A program made the translations under genes and the position numbers. The notes under the pieces are model-generated. The model ran no database searches and was not told the origin of the DNA. It saw only the letters and a program-made list of their open reading frames with translations. This document shows positions 52,313 through 61,014 of a stretch of DNA of 64,000 bases, piece by piece. The stretch is from Flavobacterium branchiarum (lineage in GTDB: Bacteria; Bacteroidota; Bacteroidia; Flavobacteriales; Flavobacteriaceae): contig NZ_JAUFQQ010000005.1 in NCBI RefSeq assembly GCF_030409845.1, forward strand, positions 434,001 through 498,000, in the 5' to 3' direction. The first letter of the stretch is position 1, and each line of letters begins with the position of its first letter.

Positions 52313-53266
52313 TTATTTAAAAAAACTATCTACAAATTCATACTTATTAAAAACCTGTAAGTCTTCAATTCCTTCTCCAACACCTATGTATTTTACAGGA
52401 ATCTTAAACTGATCCGAAATACCAATCACAACACCACCTTTGGCAGTACCATCTAGTTTAGTTACTGCAAGAGCTGTTACTTCGGTTGCAGCTGTAAACT
52501 GCTTAGCTTGTTCAAAGGCATTTTGACCTGTAGAACCATCCAAAACCAAAAGTACGTCGTGTGGTGCATCGGCTACTACTTTTTGCATTACACGTTTTAC
52601 TTTGGTAAGTTCGTTCATCAGGTTGATTTTGTTATGCAAACGACCTGCAGTATCAATTATTACCACATCTGCATTTTGAGCTACTGCAGATTGTAAAGTA
52701 TCAAATGCTACTGATGCTGGGTCACTCCCCATGTTTTGTCTCACAATAGGTACGTCTACGCGATCAGCCCAGATTTGCAATTGATCAATCGCTGCTGCAC
52801 GAAAAGTATCTGCTGCACCTAAAACTACTTTATATCCGGCTTTTTTGAACTGATACGCTAATTTACCGATAGTTGTAGTCTTTCCTACTCCATTTACTCC
52901 AACAACCATTAAAACGTATGGTTTTGTCTTAACAGGAATTACAAATTCTGTTGCTTCACCGGTATTGGTTTCTGATAACAAACCTGCAATCTCTTCTCTC
53001 AAGATTTGGTTTAACTCATCAACACCAAGATATTTATCGGCTGCTACACGGTTTTCTATTCGGGTAATCACTTTTAGAGTTGTCTCTACCCCAACATCCG
53101 AAGAAACAAGAATTTCTTCTAAATTATCTAAAACGTCATCATCGACTTTAGATTTACCAGCTACTGCTTTGCTTAATTTAGAAAAGAAAGAGGTTTTTGA
53201 TTTTTCAAGACCTTTGTCTAGTGTTTCTTTTTTTTCGGATGAAAATATTTTTTTAAAAAAACTCAT
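52313..53266 (-). CDS. ftsY: Signal recognition particle receptor FtsY
   Basis: 317 residues: a short basic amphipathic N-terminus (SFFKKIFSSEKKETLDKG) instead of the long acidic A domain of E. coli, the N helical domain (DDVLDNLEEILVSSDVGVETT), then the G domain with VVGVNGVGKTTTIGKLA (G1), GAADTFRAAAIDQL (G2), VVIIDTAGRLHN (G3), VTKLDGTAKGGV (G4) and YIGVGEGIEDL (G5). It receives the ribosome/SRP complex at the inner membrane and delivers it to the Sec translocon. The small membrane protein at 52135 follows 7 nt later. The upstream gap holds a REP-like element and the ribosomal operon's terminator. Confidence 0.97.
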   Translation of the reverse strand: MSFFKKIFSSEKKETLDKGLEKSKTSFFSKLSKAVAGKSKVDDDVLDNLEEILVSSDVGVETTLKVITRIENRVAADKYLGVDELNQILREEIAGLLSETNTGEATEFVIPVKTKPYVLMVVGVNGVGKTTTIGKLAYQFKKAGYKVVLGAADTFRAAAIDQLQIWADRVDVPIVRQNMGSDPASVAFDTLQSAVAQNADVVIIDTAGRLHNKINLMNELTKVKRVMQKVVADAPHDVLLVLDGSTGQNAFEQAKQFTAATEVTALAVTKLDGTAKGGVVIGISDQFKIPVKYIGVGEGIEDLQVFNKYEFVDSFFK

Positions 53267-53356
53267 TTTATATAGGTTGTTAGTTTTTTGAATTATTTAG
53301 ATCTTCTCACAATCTACAACAATCCTTGAGTTTAAAAAAGGACAAATGTCTTTAAT

Positions 53357-53432
53357 TAGCCCCGATTGTAGTAAAATCCTTTTGTTCTGGGTTTCAGAAC
53401 CAAAAGATTGAAGCAAAAGCGGGTACATTGCT
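53357..53432 (+). repeat. REP-like palindromic intergenic element, copy C
   Basis: It starts TAGCCCCGATTGTAGTAAAA and ends AAGCGGGTACATTGCT. The middle ATCCTTTTG and CAAAAGATT arms pair, with TTCTG/CAGAA at the tip. It is the same word order as copies A and B with a different, shorter core. Confidence 0.65.
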
Positions 53433-53489
53433 AAAAAAAAGAACTAATGTTAGGCTTCTCTTATATCTCGAGACAAATATAAAAAATAA

Positions 53490-53519
53490 AAAAGCTACTT
53501 CCGAATGAAAGTAGCTTTT
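53490..53519 (-). terminator. Terminator after the rpmB-rpmG-DUF4295 operon
   Basis: AAAAGCTACTT (53490-53500) and AAGTAGCTTTT (53509-53519) form an 11-bp stem; A/T runs lie on both sides. It is 20 nt past the DUF4295 stop. Confidence 0.88.
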
Positions 53520-53539
53520 CTATATATTGTAATTGTTAA

Positions 53540-53692
53540 TTATTTCTTTTTCAAGAAAGTATCAACTTCTTCAGGAGTCATAATAGATTCTACGAATGTA
53601 TATGCACCAGTTTTTGGAGATTTCACCATTTTGATGGCTTTTGATAATCTCTTAGAAGCTGTTTGTAACGATGCTACGGTTTTCTTTGCCAT
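53540..53692 (-). CDS. DUF4295 small basic protein
   Basis: 50 residues from ATG 53692 to TAA 53540: MAKKTVASLQTASKRLSKAI, then KMVKSPKTGAYTFVESIMTP and EEVDTFLKKK. This matches the DUF4295 family, a short lysine-rich protein found in Bacteroidota behind rpmB and rpmG. The company of two large-subunit proteins and the basic composition suggest a ribosome-associated protein, possibly a lineage-specific ribosomal protein; the function is not established. It is the last gene of the operon, closed by the hairpin at 53490-53519. Confidence 0.93.
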   Translation of the reverse strand: MAKKTVASLQTASKRLSKAIKMVKSPKTGAYTFVESIMTPEEVDTFLKKK

Positions 53693-53764
53693 GATTCAAA
53701 TGTTATTTGAAGTTCTTATAAAGCTCTAATGGAAAACCATTGAGATTTATAAAATCTCTAATTA

Positions 53765-53947
53765 TTACTTAATTTCTTTGTGAACTGTTACACGTTTCAA
53801 GATTGGATTAAATTTCTTAATCTCTAATCTGTCTGGAGTATTTTTCTTGTTCTTTGTTGTAATGTATCTTGAAGTACCTGATACACCAGAAGTCTTGTGC
53901 TCAGTACATTCTAAAATTACTTGGATTCTATTACCTTTCTTTGCCAT
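53765..53947 (-). CDS. rpmG: Ribosomal protein bL33
   Basis: 60 residues: [18 protein letters not shown], then [20 protein letters not shown] and [18 protein letters not shown]. Only one cysteine is present, so this is the zinc-independent form lacking the two CxxC pairs. It lies 28 nt behind rpmB and 72 nt before the DUF4295 gene. It is part of the 50S E-site region. Confidence 0.97.
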   Translation of the reverse strand: MAKKGNRIQVILECTEHKTSGVSGTSRYITTKNKKNTPDRLEIKKFNPILKRVTVHKEIK

Positions 53948-53975
53948 CTTGCTATATATTTATTATTGGAAAAGA

Positions 53976-54212
53976 TTATTTGATAAATCCTTCTGACTGC
54001 GCTTTTTTCAAAACTGCAGAAATTCCATTTTTATTAATTGTTTTTATCGTAGATGCTGCTACTCTAAGAGTAATCCATCTATCTTCTTCTGGAAGATAAA
54101 AACGCTTTTTCACTAAGTTCACAGAAAATTTTCTCTTAGTTTTGTTCATAGCGTGAGAAACGTTATTTCCTACCATCGCTCTTTTACCTGTAAGGTCACA
54201 AACTCTTGACAT
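53976..54212 (-). CDS. rpmB: Ribosomal protein bL28
   Basis: 78 residues: [20 protein letters not shown], then [20 protein letters not shown] and ending [17 protein letters not shown]. The single N-terminal cysteine (VCDLTGK) is the zinc-free form. It heads the rpmB-rpmG-DUF4295 operon; a near-match promoter box TTTCTTTG lies on the minus strand about 45 nt upstream (54256-54263). Confidence 0.97.
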   Translation of the reverse strand: MSRVCDLTGKRAMVGNNVSHAMNKTKRKFSVNLVKKRFYLPEEDRWITLRVAASTIKTINKNGISAVLKKAQSEGFIK

Positions 54213-54283
54213 TATACTTATGTTTTATCGTTATTCAAAATCAGGGTGCAAAGAAAAGAAAAATAAACGATTGAAACAAAAAA

Positions 54284-55537
54284 TTATCGCACATTTTTTA
54301 AAATTTCTTTCTGTAACATTTCTAAACTTTTAATTACAGCCCTATCTATCACTTTTTCACGTGGTTGGCCAAAGTTGAATTCTTCGACAATTATATCGTC
54401 CGGAGTTGCAATTGCAATAAAAACCGTACCAATTTCTGCATTTGAGTCTCCTTTTGTCGGTCCAGCGTTTCCAGTTGTCGCTATTGCGTAATCCGTTTTC
54501 ATTAGGCTCTTTACACTCAAAGCCATCGCCGAAGCCACTGCCGAACTTACGACAGAATTTTCTGCTATCAAACTCGCTGAAATCCCCAAAACAGTTGTTT
54601 TTAGCTCGGTTGAATACGGCACAATACTTCCTTTAAAATAGCTCGATGCTCCAGAAACCGCTGACAAAAGCGATGCGATTTTTCCCCCAGTACAACTTTC
54701 GGCTGTCGCTATCGTTTTCCTTTTCTTAGCAAGTAATTGCCCAACCACCACCTCGATAGTTTCATTATCATCAAAACCTACTATGATATCATGAATAATT
54801 GCATCTAAGGATCGTACATTGGCCTCAATAACCGCTTCTAGCATTTCTTTATCAGTTCCTCGTGCCGAAAGTCGCAGTCGCACTCTTCCTGGATTGGGCA
54901 AATAAGCTAATTTTATAAAATCAGGCAAATTATTCTCCCACTCCTCAATGCGCTCTGCTACTAAACTTTCGCCCTGACCATATGTGAGTATCGTTTTATG
55001 AATGATATATGGCCGTTCATACTCTTTTACAATTTTCGGAACGATAACACTCTCCACAAGATATTTCATTTCATAAGGAACTCCCGGAAGAGAGACAAAA
55101 ACAGTGTTTTCTTTCTTCATCCACATTCCTGGCGCTGTTCCCATTTCATTATGGAGCACGGTACATTTTGAAGGAACCAATGCTTGATCTTTATTCATCT
55201 GAGTAATCGGTCGCTTATAAAAACCTTCGATTATCGCCGTAACATGAGCCAAAACCCCAGAATCAACCACTAATTCATCTTCAAAATAATCACAAAATGT
55301 TTTTTTGGTCACATCATCTTTAGTCGGTCCTAAACCTCCCGTGATAATTACCAAATCAACTTTATTTTGTAATTGTGAAAATGTATTTAGAATATGCTCT
55401 TTTTCATCGCTTATCGAAATCATCTCATGGACTTCGACTCCGATTTTATCTAAAGATTTGGCTATAAAACCAGAATTTGTGTCTACAATTTGCCCTATAA
55501 GGATTTCGTCACCAATTGTTATTATTGTTGCTTTCAT
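54284..55537 (-). CDS. CinA family protein: MoCF-like domain plus CinA amidohydrolase domain
   Basis: 417 residues from ATG 55537; five codons from an upstream TTG were rejected. The N-terminal half is a molybdopterin-binding-like domain: [21 protein letters not shown] and [19 protein letters not shown]. The C-terminal half is the nicotinamide-nucleotide amidase domain (PncC): [38 protein letters not shown], and [26 protein letters not shown]. Full-length homologues combine ADP-ribose pyrophosphatase and NMN deamidase activity, recycling pyridine nucleotides; others are named for competence induction. Confidence 0.95.
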   Translation of the reverse strand: MKATIITIGDEILIGQIVDTNSGFIAKSLDKIGVEVHEMISISDEKEHILNTFSQLQNKVDLVIITGGLGPTKDDVTKKTFCDYFEDELVVDSGVLAHVTAIIEGFYKRPITQMNKDQALVPSKCTVLHNEMGTAPGMWMKKENTVFVSLPGVPYEMKYLVESVIVPKIVKEYERPYIIHKTILTYGQGESLVAERIEEWENNLPDFIKLAYLPNPGRVRLRLSARGTDKEMLEAVIEANVRSLDAIIHDIIVGFDDNETIEVVVGQLLAKKRKTIATAESCTGGKIASLLSAVSGASSYFKGSIVPYSTELKTTVLGISASLIAENSVVSSAVASAMALSVKSLMKTDYAIATTGNAGPTKGDSNAEIGTVFIAIATPDDIIVEEFNFGQPREKVIDRAVIKSLEMLQKEILKNVR

Positions 55538-55694
55538 GTATTTGAAATTCAAATTACTACATTAGATTATTTCTCGCAAGGAACCGCATGAAGTAGCAAT
55601 ATATATCCTTTTTATCGCGAAGTAAATACGAAGAAAGAAATTAATTCACCCTCTTTTTCAATTAACATCAGATTAGTGAATTTTATTTAAAACA

Positions 55695-55727
55695 GATAGC
55701 CTAACCAAATTTTACGGAAAGGCTATC
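55695..55727 (-). terminator. Terminator after the HPt gene
   Basis: GATAGCCT (55695-55702) and AGGCTATC (55720-55727) pair perfectly; the minus strand then reads TGTTTTAAATAAAA. It lies 13 nt past the stop. Confidence 0.7.
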
Positions 55728-55739
55728 GTTATTATTATT

Positions 55740-56084
55740 TTACAAATCAAAGTCTTTCTTAATTTCTTTGATCGCTTCTTTTACTTGATTCTTTATACTC
55801 TTAAAAGTCTCTTCTATCGCTTTCTTCTTCCCTTCGACCTTTGTCCATGCCTCAACCTGAAGAATCTCTTCAAAAGCCATATTAAGCCCCAATAGATCAA
55901 GCGTTGGTTTTACCTTGTGTGCATACGCATAGGCATGCTTATGATCTTTCTTTTTTATCCCTTCTTTAATTTGTTTTAAATCCTCAGGAACTTCGGTTAC
56001 AAACAAATTAAGAATCTCTTTTACAAATTCCGGATCGTTATCTGAAAGTGCGTACACTTTTGAAAGATTGTATTTTAAAGCCAT
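55740..56084 (-). CDS. Histidine phosphotransfer (HPt) domain protein
   Basis: 114 residues, a single four-helix bundle. The phospho-acceptor is His56 in AYAYAHKVKPTLDLLGL, the usual AHxxK(G/P)x(3)xLG pattern, preceded by DPEFVKEILNLFVTEVPEDL. It carries phosphoryl groups between a hybrid kinase and a response regulator. No hybrid kinase or orphan receiver is encoded here; the only two-component pair (32810-34752) is a classical one that should not need an HPt. Its start overlaps the stop of the FAH-family gene by one base (TAATG). Confidence 0.88.
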   Translation of the reverse strand: MALKYNLSKVYALSDNDPEFVKEILNLFVTEVPEDLKQIKEGIKKKDHKHAYAYAHKVKPTLDLLGLNMAFEEILQVEAWTKVEGKKKAIEETFKSIKNQVKEAIKEIKKDFDL

Positions 56085-56695
56085 TATTTTACTTGTATTC
56101 TGAATAATTTTTTCCCTTCTAAAAACCCTTCTAAAACGTCGTCTGGTTTTACAGCCGCAACTCCTTCTGGAGTTCCTGTAAAAATAATATCTCCAATTTT
56201 TAATGTAAAATACTGAGAAACATATGAAACAAGCTCATCAATTTTCCACAACATCATATTAGAATTTCCTTTCTGAACAGTCTTAGCGTTATTTGTTAAC
56301 TCAAATGTAATATTTTCTAACGAACTAAATTGCGTCTTTGGCAAAAATTCTCCTATCACTGCCGAACCATCAAATGCCTTTGCTTTCTCCCAAGGCAATC
56401 CTTTTTCTTTCAGCTTAGCTTGTAAATCCCTAGCAGTAAAATCAATCCCCACACTAATTTCATCGTAATACTTATGAGCAAACTTAGGCTCTATATACTT
56501 CCCTACCTTGTTAATCTTAACAATTAACTCAATTTCGTGATGAATATCTTCTGAAAATTCAGGTATTACAAATGGATGTTGTTTTAATAAAACTGCCGAA
56601 TCGGGCTTCATAAAAACAACTGGCTCCGTCGGGCGTTCGTTTTGCAACTCTTCAATATGATTGGTATAATTTCTACCGATACAGATTATTTTCAT
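56084..56695 (-). CDS. Fumarylacetoacetate hydrolase family protein
   Basis: 203 residues. The short FAH-fold core: MKIICIGRNYTNHIEELQNE, VVFMKPDSAVLL, HHEIELIVKI with the metal-binding Glu residues, VGIDFTARDLQAKLKEKGLPW, KAFDGSAVIGEF and IIFTGTPEGVAAVKPDD. Similar single-domain proteins are acylpyruvases, oxaloacetate decarboxylases or isomerases acting on 2-oxo acids with Mg2+. The exact substrate is unknown. It is coupled to the HPt gene and separated from the exonuclease gene by a 58-nt stretch holding a CAGTCTCAG-type hairpin. Confidence 0.92.
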   Translation of the reverse strand: MKIICIGRNYTNHIEELQNERPTEPVVFMKPDSAVLLKQHPFVIPEFSEDIHHEIELIVKINKVGKYIEPKFAHKYYDEISVGIDFTARDLQAKLKEKGLPWEKAKAFDGSAVIGEFLPKTQFSSLENITFELTNNAKTVQKGNSNMMLWKIDELVSYVSQYFTLKIGDIIFTGTPEGVAAVKPDDVLEGFLEGKKLFRIQVK

Positions 56696-56702
56696 AGCTT
56701 AC

Positions 56703-56753
56703 AGTATTCAGTCTCAGTTTCCAGTATACACACTGAAAACTGCGACTGTGACT
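56703..56753. repeat. Minimal CAGTCTCAG-word inverted repeat
   Basis: CAGTATTCAGTCTCAGTTTC is followed by ATACACACTGAAAACTGCGA, that is, the word and its complement facing each other across a few bases. It is the same family as the arrays at 11918-12896 and 63374-64000, reduced to one hairpin between two codirectional genes. Confidence 0.7.
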
Positions 56754-57524
56754 TTATTTCGTATTTAACTTTCTTAATTTAATAGCCGTCAGTACCTTTT
56801 TAGTATACAAAGGGAAATCTGCATTTTGTATCCAGCTAAAATATCCTGGTTCTGTTTCAAGAATCTTTTCTACTTTTACTCCCTTATGTTTTCCGAAGGT
56901 AAAAATTTCTTCATCATCTTTATCAAAAGCAATCATTCCTGCAAAATCAGCTATTTTTTTTCTAGTTGTAAATTCCGACAATGATTTCATATCATTCTCC
57001 AATTCTGGATAACGATCTAATTGCGCTTTAAGAATTTCGTATGTCGCCATTGTATCCGCTTCTGCTGAATGCGCATTTTCTAAGCTTTTTCCACAATAAA
57101 ATTTCAAAGCCGCACTTAGTGTTCTCTCTTCCATTTTATGGAAAATAGTTTGTACATCGACAGAACACTTATTTTTCATATCAAAATCGACTCCCGCGCG
57201 CAGTAATTCCTCTGCCAATAACGGAATATCAAAACGATCTGAATTAAACCCAGCCAAGTCACTATCTTTTATCATATTATAGACCTGTGGTGCCAATGTT
57301 GCAAACGTAGGCTCATTTGCTACCTTTTCATCAGTAATACCATGAACAGCGGTAGTTTGTGCTGGAATTGGAATTGTAGGGTTCACCAACCAAGTTTTAC
57401 TTTCTTTATTTCCGTTTGGAAAAACTTTAAATATTGAAATTTCTACTATTCTATCTTTTCCGATGTCAATTCCTGTAGTTTCAAGATCAAAAAAGCAAAT
57501 TGGTTTATTGAGTTTCAGTTCCAT
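56754..57524 (-). CDS. DnaQ-like 3'-5' exonuclease with ExoX-type C-terminal domain
   Basis: 256 residues. The DEDDh core: CFFDLETTGID (Exo I, Asp13/Glu15), LAGFNSDRFDIPLL (Exo II), and the later ENAHSAEADTMATYEI (Exo III, His and Asp). The last 60 residues, EIFTFGKHKGVKVEKILETEPGYFSWIQNADFP, are a small domain often attached to such exonucleases and also seen in ExoX-like proteins. Activity on single-stranded DNA or RNA ends is expected. Promoter box TATATTTG at 57545-57552. Confidence 0.93.
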   Translation of the reverse strand: MELKLNKPICFFDLETTGIDIGKDRIVEISIFKVFPNGNKESKTWLVNPTIPIPAQTTAVHGITDEKVANEPTFATLAPQVYNMIKDSDLAGFNSDRFDIPLLAEELLRAGVDFDMKNKCSVDVQTIFHKMEERTLSAALKFYCGKSLENAHSAEADTMATYEILKAQLDRYPELENDMKSLSEFTTRKKIADFAGMIAFDKDDEEIFTFGKHKGVKVEKILETEPGYFSWIQNADFPLYTKKVLTAIKLRKLNTK

Positions 57525-57544
57525 TTTTTAATTTTATAAGTTTA

Positions 57545-57552
57545 CAAATATA
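57545..57552 (-). promoter_or_regulatory. -7 promoter box (TATATTTG) of the exonuclease gene
   Basis: A perfect TAnnTTTG on the minus strand, with a predicted leader of about 17 nt before ATG 57524. Confidence 0.6.
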
Positions 57553-57634
57553 ATTTTTAAAGCCGAATTTCACTTGTTTTTTTCAGAAACTTGACGATTA
57601 CCCACCTGCAATGCAATAATGCTGCAAAAAGAAA

Positions 57635-57665
57635 ACCCTTTCAACATTTAAAACGTTAAAAGGGT
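57635..57665 (-). terminator. Terminator after the E2 acyltransferase gene
   Basis: ACCCTTT (57635-57641) and AAAGGGT (57659-57665) pair, with an AAC/GTT extension inside; the minus strand continues GGGTTTTCTTTTT. Confidence 0.75.
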
Positions 57666-57689
57666 CAATTATTTGTAAGATTGTTTTTT

Positions 57690-59012
57690 CTAGAAATCTC
57701 TATTTACATCAAAAGCTTCTAAATATTCAGCTACTCTTTTCACAAAACTTCCTCCTAATGCACCATCTACAACTCGATGATCATAACTGTGCGAAAGGAA
57801 CATTTTTTGACGAATCCCGATAAAATCACCTTCTGGAGTTTCTATAACTGCTGGTACTTTACGAATTGCCCCTAATGCTAAAATACCTACTTGTGGCTGA
57901 TTAATAATTGGTGTTCCAAAAACACTTCCAAAAGTTCCTACATTCGTTACCGTATAAGTTCCTCCTTGTGTATCGTCTGGTTTTAGTTTTCCTGTTTTTG
58001 CACGGTTACCTAAATCATTAACTGCTTTTGCCATTCCGACAAGGTTTAACTGATCTGCATTTTTTATTACAGGAACAATTAAATTTCCATTTGGTAAAGC
58101 AGCAGCCATTCCTAAGTTGATATTTTTCTTTTTGATGATATAATCACCATCAACTGAAATATTCATTCCTGGGAAATCTTTTAACGCTTTGGCAACTGCC
58201 TCCATCATAATTGGAGTAAAAGTAAGCTTCTCGCCTTCTCTTTTTTCGAAAGCCGTTTTAACTCTTTCTCTCCATTTTACAATATTAGTAACATCAACTT
58301 CAATAAACGACTGAACATGTGCAGATGTCTGAACTGAAGCTACCATGTAGCCAGAAATAAGCTTACGCATTCTGTCCATTTCAATGATTTCATCACCTCC
58401 ATTTACAGAAACCGGTGCCGCTTTTGAAACTGCTTGCTCCTGCACCTTAACTGGCGCTGCAACTGCAACTTTAGCTTCTGCTTTCGGTTCTTCTACTTTA
58501 TCTTTTCTACCAGCTATATAAGCCAATATATCTTCTTTGGTCACACGACCATCTTTTCCTGAACCATTTATACTTTCTAACTCAGCGATAGAAACGTTTT
58601 CTTCTTTAGCAATATTTTTTACCAAAGGAGAAAAGAATTTATCCGATGTACTATAATCTGCTGGAGTAGTAACTACTTCTTTAGCAATTTCGATTGTTTT
58701 TTCGATAGCCGCAACTTCTGCCGGAGCAACTGTTTCCTCTACTACTTTATCAACCAAAAATGACGAACCACCTTCTGTTTCAATAATAGCGATAGTTTGT
58801 CCTACTTGTACCAAATCGTCTTTACCAAACAATTGCTCAATCAAAATTCCTGAAACTTCACTTGGCACTTCGCTATCTACTTTATCGGTAGCGATTTCAA
58901 GCACTGCTTCATCCATTTCAATTTTGTCTCCAACTTCTTTCAACCAGTTTGTGATTGTTGCTTCAGCGACACTTTCTCCCATTTTAGGAAGTTTTAATTC
59001 AAATCTTGCCAT
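57690..59012 (-). CDS. 2-oxoacid dehydrogenase E2 (dihydrolipoamide acyltransferase)
   Basis: 440 residues. Domains: lipoyl (1-80, lipoylated Lys44 in EIATDKVDSEVP), an Ala/Pro/Lys linker, peripheral E1/E3-binding domain (about 130-170: FSPLVKNIAKEENVSIAELE, GSGKDGRVTKEDILAYI), a second linker, and the catalytic trimer-forming domain (about 210-440) ending with SHSYDHRVVDGALGG, the HxxxDG active site. The sequence EVDVTNIVKWRERVKTAFEK is typical of branched-chain or oxoglutarate E2. The E1 and E3 genes are not here, so whether it serves branched-chain oxoacid or oxoglutarate/pyruvate cannot be settled. Confidence 0.93.
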   Translation of the reverse strand: MARFELKLPKMGESVAEATITNWLKEVGDKIEMDEAVLEIATDKVDSEVPSEVSGILIEQLFGKDDLVQVGQTIAIIETEGGSSFLVDKVVEETVAPAEVAAIEKTIEIAKEVVTTPADYSTSDKFFSPLVKNIAKEENVSIAELESINGSGKDGRVTKEDILAYIAGRKDKVEEPKAEAKVAVAAPVKVQEQAVSKAAPVSVNGGDEIIEMDRMRKLISGYMVASVQTSAHVQSFIEVDVTNIVKWRERVKTAFEKREGEKLTFTPIMMEAVAKALKDFPGMNISVDGDYIIKKKNINLGMAAALPNGNLIVPVIKNADQLNLVGMAKAVNDLGNRAKTGKLKPDDTQGGTYTVTNVGTFGSVFGTPIINQPQVGILALGAIRKVPAVIETPEGDFIGIRQKMFLSHSYDHRVVDGALGGSFVKRVAEYLEAFDVNRDF

Positions 59013-59095
59013 ATTGTTAACCTAAAAGGTGATATTGATTTTCAGATTGCGAAATTACTGAAATTTTTAAATATAAATTACATTAAATATAATTT

Positions 59096-60259
59096 TTATG
59101 TGATTTTAACGATTTTACCTCTATCATTACTAGAATCACTTCCGATTAAAAAAGCAGTGGTTTTGGGTAAAATTTTAAAAGTAATCTTCTTATGTCTTTC
59201 AGATTTTATGATATCGATACATTTCTTGAATGATATGTATTGATTATCCAAAATTACTTCTGCTCCTTTTGCTATATAAATCAGGCACGAATTTACCATT
59301 TTTTCTTTTTTTAAATCGTAAAATGTAACTTTATTTTGTAAAATCAAACTCAATTTCTCTACTAAATTGTCATTTGAACTATATAAAAAATACTCCTGAG
59401 GTGTCGTTTTTATCGTTGTTTTTCCCTGAATCATTTTAACAATTGAAAAAAACACAATTCCCATTTTCATAAAAAGGGAGAATAAAAAGGATACTTTAAA
59501 ATGTTTTTTATAAAAGAAATTCATAGCTTCCTGAAAGCGCTTCATGTATTTCTCATCCTTTATGGTGCTTTCGCCTTTATAGTGAATTACAGTTGTTTCG
59601 GAGAAATAATAATTCGTTTTTCCTTTTTTCAAAACCATATATGACAAATCAATATCGTCTGAATACATAAAACAATCTTCATCGAAACCTCCGATTTCAC
59701 TATACAAATCTCTCTTCATTATCATAAAGGCTCCGACTAGTATTTCGACTTTTCCTGTTTCGTTTTCCTGTAAATGTTGTGCGTAGTATTTATTGTAGTA
59801 TTTTGATTTTGGGAAAAACTTGTACAATCCTGCAATTTTGGTAAAAGCTACCCAAGGTGTTGGAATTCCTCTTTTGCTCTCTGGAAGAAAATTACCTGCT
59901 CCATCAATAAGATTTACGCCTACTATTCCTAAATCGTGTTGCTCTTTAGCGAAAGCAAGCACTTTTATAAATGTATCTTCGGCAACAACCGTATCGGGAT
60001 TTAAAATGCAAATATAATCGCCTTTAGCCTGAGCAACACCTATATTATTTCCTTTTGGAAAGCCCAGATTTTCTGTGTTTTGAATCAGTTTCACATCAGG
60101 AAAACGACTACGGATCATCTCACAACTATCATCTGAAGAATTATTATCAATGACTATAATCTCTCCATCTATTGAAGATAGAGCACCCTGAACACTTAAA
60201 ACGCATTGTTCAAGAAAATAACGTACATTATAATTAAGGATGATTACTGATAATTGCAT
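59096..60259 (-). CDS. GT2-family glycosyltransferase (rhamnosyltransferase/WbbL-like)
   Basis: 387 residues. The first 250 are a GT-A fold: SVIILNYNVRYFLEQCV, IIVIDNNSSDDS, KLIQNTENLGFPKGNNIG, YICILNPDTVVAED with the DxD-like site, and the acceptor/catalytic region GGFDEDCFMYSDDIDLSYM. A hydrophobic stretch near 255-275 may attach it to the membrane. The last 110 residues are an extra domain seen in Bacteroidota orthologues and not catalytic. It is isolated from the sugar locus at 1-9346, so it likely serves a cell-envelope glycan of its own. Acceptor unknown. Confidence 0.9.
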   Translation of the reverse strand: MQLSVIILNYNVRYFLEQCVLSVQGALSSIDGEIIVIDNNSSDDSCEMIRSRFPDVKLIQNTENLGFPKGNNIGVAQAKGDYICILNPDTVVAEDTFIKVLAFAKEQHDLGIVGVNLIDGAGNFLPESKRGIPTPWVAFTKIAGLYKFFPKSKYYNKYYAQHLQENETGKVEILVGAFMIMKRDLYSEIGGFDEDCFMYSDDIDLSYMVLKKGKTNYYFSETTVIHYKGESTIKDEKYMKRFQEAMNFFYKKHFKVSFLFSLFMKMGIVFFSIVKMIQGKTTIKTTPQEYFLYSSNDNLVEKLSLILQNKVTFYDLKKEKMVNSCLIYIAKGAEVILDNQYISFKKCIDIIKSERHKKITFKILPKTTAFLIGSDSSNDRGKIVKIT

Positions 60260-60406
60260 GAAAAAATGGAGCTATATATTTTGGGGAAAGTTAAAAATTT
60301 TCTGCTAATCCCAACCTCAAAGTCCAAATATTATTACTGCCTTTCAAATAACACACCCCCCTATTACTTAATTATTTATTTTAGCAAAAAAATAAGATTA
60401 ATCTTT

Positions 60407-60997
60407 ATGAAACACAGAACTGTCACTAATCGAATTTTACCTTTCGCTTTTATTATAATCTCGTGTGTTTTTTCAAGTTGTAAAACTTCTTCTCTTCAAA
60501 ACTCCACCGATAATACAGATTTAGTAAAATCAAGTACTTGGTATATTGCAGGACCTGCCAAAGAAAACCAAGAAACGATTAATACAATTCGAAAAAAAGA
60601 AGGAGTTATTCGTGTTACTGCCAATGGTTCCCCTGTTGGAGAAATTGAACTAAATGTAATGATTACACCATCTGGTTCTAATGATGGAGCATCAACCAAT
60701 CTTCCTAGTAGTTCCAGTTTTGTTAGTATTACTTACAAAACATCCCAACCTATTACTATTCAAGCTCGAGAAGGAAACGATTCTGGTACCGGCTGTGTGC
60801 ATGGAGGAACGCATGCAATGACCAACTTACCTACTTCTCCTGATAGATTTACTACTGTAAAAATTCCATGGACTGATTTTAAACTAAATGGAAATCCTGT
60901 AAACATTCATAATCTCTCCAAATTTAATTTCGTGAATTATCACCCTGTTTCTGGTTCACTTTTAGAAATAACTGCTGTAGAAATTCAAAATTTGTAA
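60407..60997 (+). CDS. Exported lipoprotein of unknown family, carbohydrate-binding-like
   Basis: 196 residues from ATG 60407, where a lipoprotein signal begins (KHRTVTNRILPFAFIIISCVFSS, lipobox SSC). An in-frame start at 60254 would overlap the divergent gene and was rejected. The mature part, STWYIAGPAKENQETINTIRK, VITPSGS-like loops, FVSITYKTSQPITIQAREGND, GGTHAMTNLPTSPDRFTTVKIPW and ending LLEITAVEIQNL, looks like a beta sandwich of the galactose-binding-like kind often used to hold glycans. No known family name can be given. It converges with the membrane acyltransferase gene. Confidence 0.78.
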   Translation: MKHRTVTNRILPFAFIIISCVFSSCKTSSLQNSTDNTDLVKSSTWYIAGPAKENQETINTIRKKEGVIRVTANGSPVGEIELNVMITPSGSNDGASTNLPSSSSFVSITYKTSQPITIQAREGNDSGTGCVHGGTHAMTNLPTSPDRFTTVKIPWTDFKLNGNPVNIHNLSKFNFVNYHPVSGSLLEITAVEIQNL

Positions 60998-61014
60998 CTA
61001 TTTTAATTCAATTA

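Noticed and set aside
55565..55640. A possible fourth copy of the REP-like element before the cinA start
   Set aside because: It shares words such as GAAGTAGCAATATATATCC and CCTTTTTATCGCG but not the ordered outer arms, so similarity may be chance.
60254..60406. Longer start for the lipoprotein at 60407
   Set aside because: It would overlap the start of the divergent glycosyltransferase and push the lipobox to the middle of the protein.
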